Origin: TMP-86 sp031394735
GTDB lineage: Bacteria; Pseudomonadota; Gammaproteobacteria; Steroidobacterales; Steroidobacteraceae
NCBI GenBank assembly: GCA_031394735.1
Contig: JANMXI010000281.1
Span: forward strand, 1 to 23,758
Reading direction: 5' to 3'
DNA length: 23,758 nt
Shown here: piece by piece, positions 22,516 to 23,758 of the stretch
Position numbering within the stretch: position 1 is the first letter of the stretch
How the letters are laid out: every line of letters begins with the position of its first letter
The notes under the pieces: model-generated
The model's input: only the letters and a program-made list of their open reading frames with translations
What the model was told of the DNA's origin: nothing
Databases searched by the model: none
Position numbers and translations under genes: made by a program

Positions 22516-23758
22516 TCAGGCTGCGGCGACGCTGGTTTCCTCGGCAGCTTGGGCCCGCGCTGCAAAGAACCACAGTGCGGCGGCGACGATGATGGCCAGC
22601 GGCACGATTTGAATGGCTTGCACCAGCGAACTCGCATCCGACATCAGACCGATCAACGGTGGAGAAATGACATCGCCCAGAAGGTGGATGACGAGAATGC
22701 ACAACGCAAAGGCTGTGGCTCGCTCCAGCGGCGATGCCAGGTTGGCGATGGTGGCGTTGATCGGTCCTGCGGACAACCACAGGCACAGTTGCGCGCAGAC
22801 CATCGTCACCGCATAAATGCGATTCGATCCGGTGGTCAATGCCAACCAGGTGAGCGGAGCGGCGAGCAGGGTCACCGCAGCCGAGAGCCACAGATAGGCC
22901 TGGCGGGAGTAGCGGGTCAGGTAATCGCCGAGCCAGCCGCCGGCGAAGGTGCCGACAAAGCCAGTCACCGCGACGATGGCGCCGAAGCTGATGGTGGCCT
23001 CTGCACGTGGCATGCCGCGCACGCGCTCCAGAAAGGAGGGCATCCAGAATCCCAAGGCGCCGATCGCGAAGGTATAGGCGGCGTACCCCAGCACCGTCAG
23101 ATTGTAAGATTTGCGCGAGATGATGTGACGGATGCGATCCCATTGCCGCGTGCGCGGCATCGCTTGCGGAAGCATGCTGACATCGCTCGCACCGCGCGGT
23201 GGATCGGGCAGATACGCGGCGAGCAATGCCAGCAGCAGTCCCGGCGCACCCGCGATGAAAAACGCCATGCGCCAGCCAAAATGCTTGTCGACCAGTCCGC
23301 CCACCATGTAGCCCAGCGCTGATCCTACGGGGATGGCGCAAACAAAAATCGCCATGACCCGTCCGCGCTGGCTGCGACGAAAATAGTCGGCCAGCATGCC
23401 CGGCGCGATCGTGCCATAGGCCGCTTCGCCGACTCCGACGGCGGCGCGCGCCGCCAGTAACGCCCAGAACGAATACACCGCACCGGACAGCGCGGTGGCA
23501 ACGCTCCAACAGGCAACGCCCGCTGCAATGAGACGCGGCCGCGATCGTTCGTCGCCCCACGCACCAAATGCCGGCGCAGCCAGCATATACACGACCAGAA
23601 ACCCGGTCATCAGAAGACCGAGTTGAAAGTCCGTGAGTGCGAGCGGCGAGTTCTTCAGGCTTTGAGCGAGCGCCGAAACCAGATAGCGATCCAGATAGTT
23701 GAACAGGTTGATGAACGTCAACACTGCCAGGCCCCAGGTCGCGGAAGCGTGCAGGTGG
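22516..23758 (-). CDS. MFS transporter, 5' end beyond window
   Basis: About 414 residues of a major facilitator superfamily inner-membrane transporter with roughly 11-12 hydrophobic segments. The conserved loop-2/3 motif is seen as GAWGDERSRPRLI, and RAAVGVGEAAYGTIAPGMLADYF is the helix-4 to helix-5 signature of the spinster-like and related anion/aromatic-compound MFS groups. NLFNYLDRYLV in helix 1 agrees. A GTG at 23724 could start the chain, but the frame is open to the window edge and the added residues (ASATWGLAVL) complete helix 1, so the true start is outside. Substrate unknown. The Wzi-like gene follows after 100 bases. Confidence 0.9.
   Translation of the reverse strand, partial: HLHASATWGLAVLTFINLFNYLDRYLVSALAQSLKNSPLALTDFQLGLLMTGFLVVYMLAAPAFGAWGDERSRPRLIAAGVACWSVATALSGAVYSFWALLAARAAVGVGEAAYGTIAPGMLADYFRRSQRGRVMAIFVCAIPVGSALGYMVGGLVDKHFGWRMAFFIAGAPGLLLALLAAYLPDPPRGASDVSMLPQAMPRTRQWDRIRHIISRKSYNLTVLGYAAYTFAIGALGFWMPSFLERVRGMPRAEATISFGAIVAVTGFVGTFAGGWLGDYLTRYSRQAYLWLSAAVTLLAAPLTWLALTTGSNRIYAVTMVCAQLCLWLSAGPINATIANLASPLERATAFALCILVIHLLGDVISPPLIGLMSDASSLVQAIQIVPLAIIVAAALWFFAARAQAAEETSVAAA

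Noticed and set aside
23722..23724. GTG as the start of the MFS gene
   Set aside because: The frame stays open to the window edge and the upstream residues complete transmembrane helix 1, so the gene is treated as partial.
1..23758. Mobile element, defence island, CRISPR or biosynthetic cluster
   Set aside because: No transposase, integrase, repeat array, inverted terminal repeats or defence-type domains were found; the genes are metabolic and envelope functions with uniform codon character.

Overview
The window is a densely coded, high-GC chromosomal segment with 15 protein genes. No gene-free stretch reaches 300 bases, and I see no tRNA, rRNA, insertion sequence, phage or CRISPR signature. 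The gene content suggests a gammaproteobacterium of the Steroidobacter/Xanthomonadales sort: a TonB-dependent receptor with a DEIVVTA box, a single-chain Fe-S serine dehydratase ending in cysteine, a Wzi-like outer-membrane protein and a glycogen operon. That placement is an inference from gene content, not from a marker gene.

Region 1 (1-3685, minus strand) runs TonB-dependent receptor, isochorismatase-fold hydrolase, EamA transporter (cut by the left edge). The receptor gene is followed by two tandem intrinsic terminators. The second lies inside a 12-codon mini-ORF that ends just before the hydrolase ribosome-binding site. A perfect palindrome, TTGTCCGGACAA, abuts the predicted receptor promoter. 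The set looks like uptake and processing of one unknown small molecule.

Region 2 (3750-10497) holds ppc (plus), then a minus-strand operon: proline racemase/4-hydroxyproline epimerase, DadA-like FAD dehydrogenase, L-serine dehydratase. A divergent RidA-type imine deaminase gene lies 58 bases from the epimerase start. The logic is epimerise an L-amino acid, oxidise the D-form to an imine, and deal with enamine/imine products. The later enzymes of hydroxyproline breakdown are not present here.

Region 3 (10529-20401) is glycogen/maltodextrin catabolism. The plus-strand operon glgP-glgB-glgX-malQ has junctions of +1 overlap, 8 and 3 bases. Divergent from it is a polyphosphate glucokinase (ppgK), coupled by a TTGA overlap to a small NlpC/P60 lipoprotein. 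GlgP releases glucose-1-phosphate, GlgX and MalQ process limit dextrins and release glucose, and PpgK would phosphorylate that glucose using polyphosphate. glgA and glgC are not in the window.

Region 4 (20398-23758, minus strand) runs MFS transporter (cut by the right edge), Wzi-family outer-membrane protein, GNAT acetyltransferase. The last gene meets malQ tail to tail with both stop codons in one TTAA.

Non-ATG starts are frequent (TTG or GTG in up to seven genes). Several gene ends given here therefore differ from a longest-ORF reading. I found no convincing wholly new system. The best leads are the mini-ORF/terminator leader, the epimerase-dehydrogenase-SdaA-RidA locus, and the polyphosphate-coupled glycogen locus with its NlpC/P60 partner.
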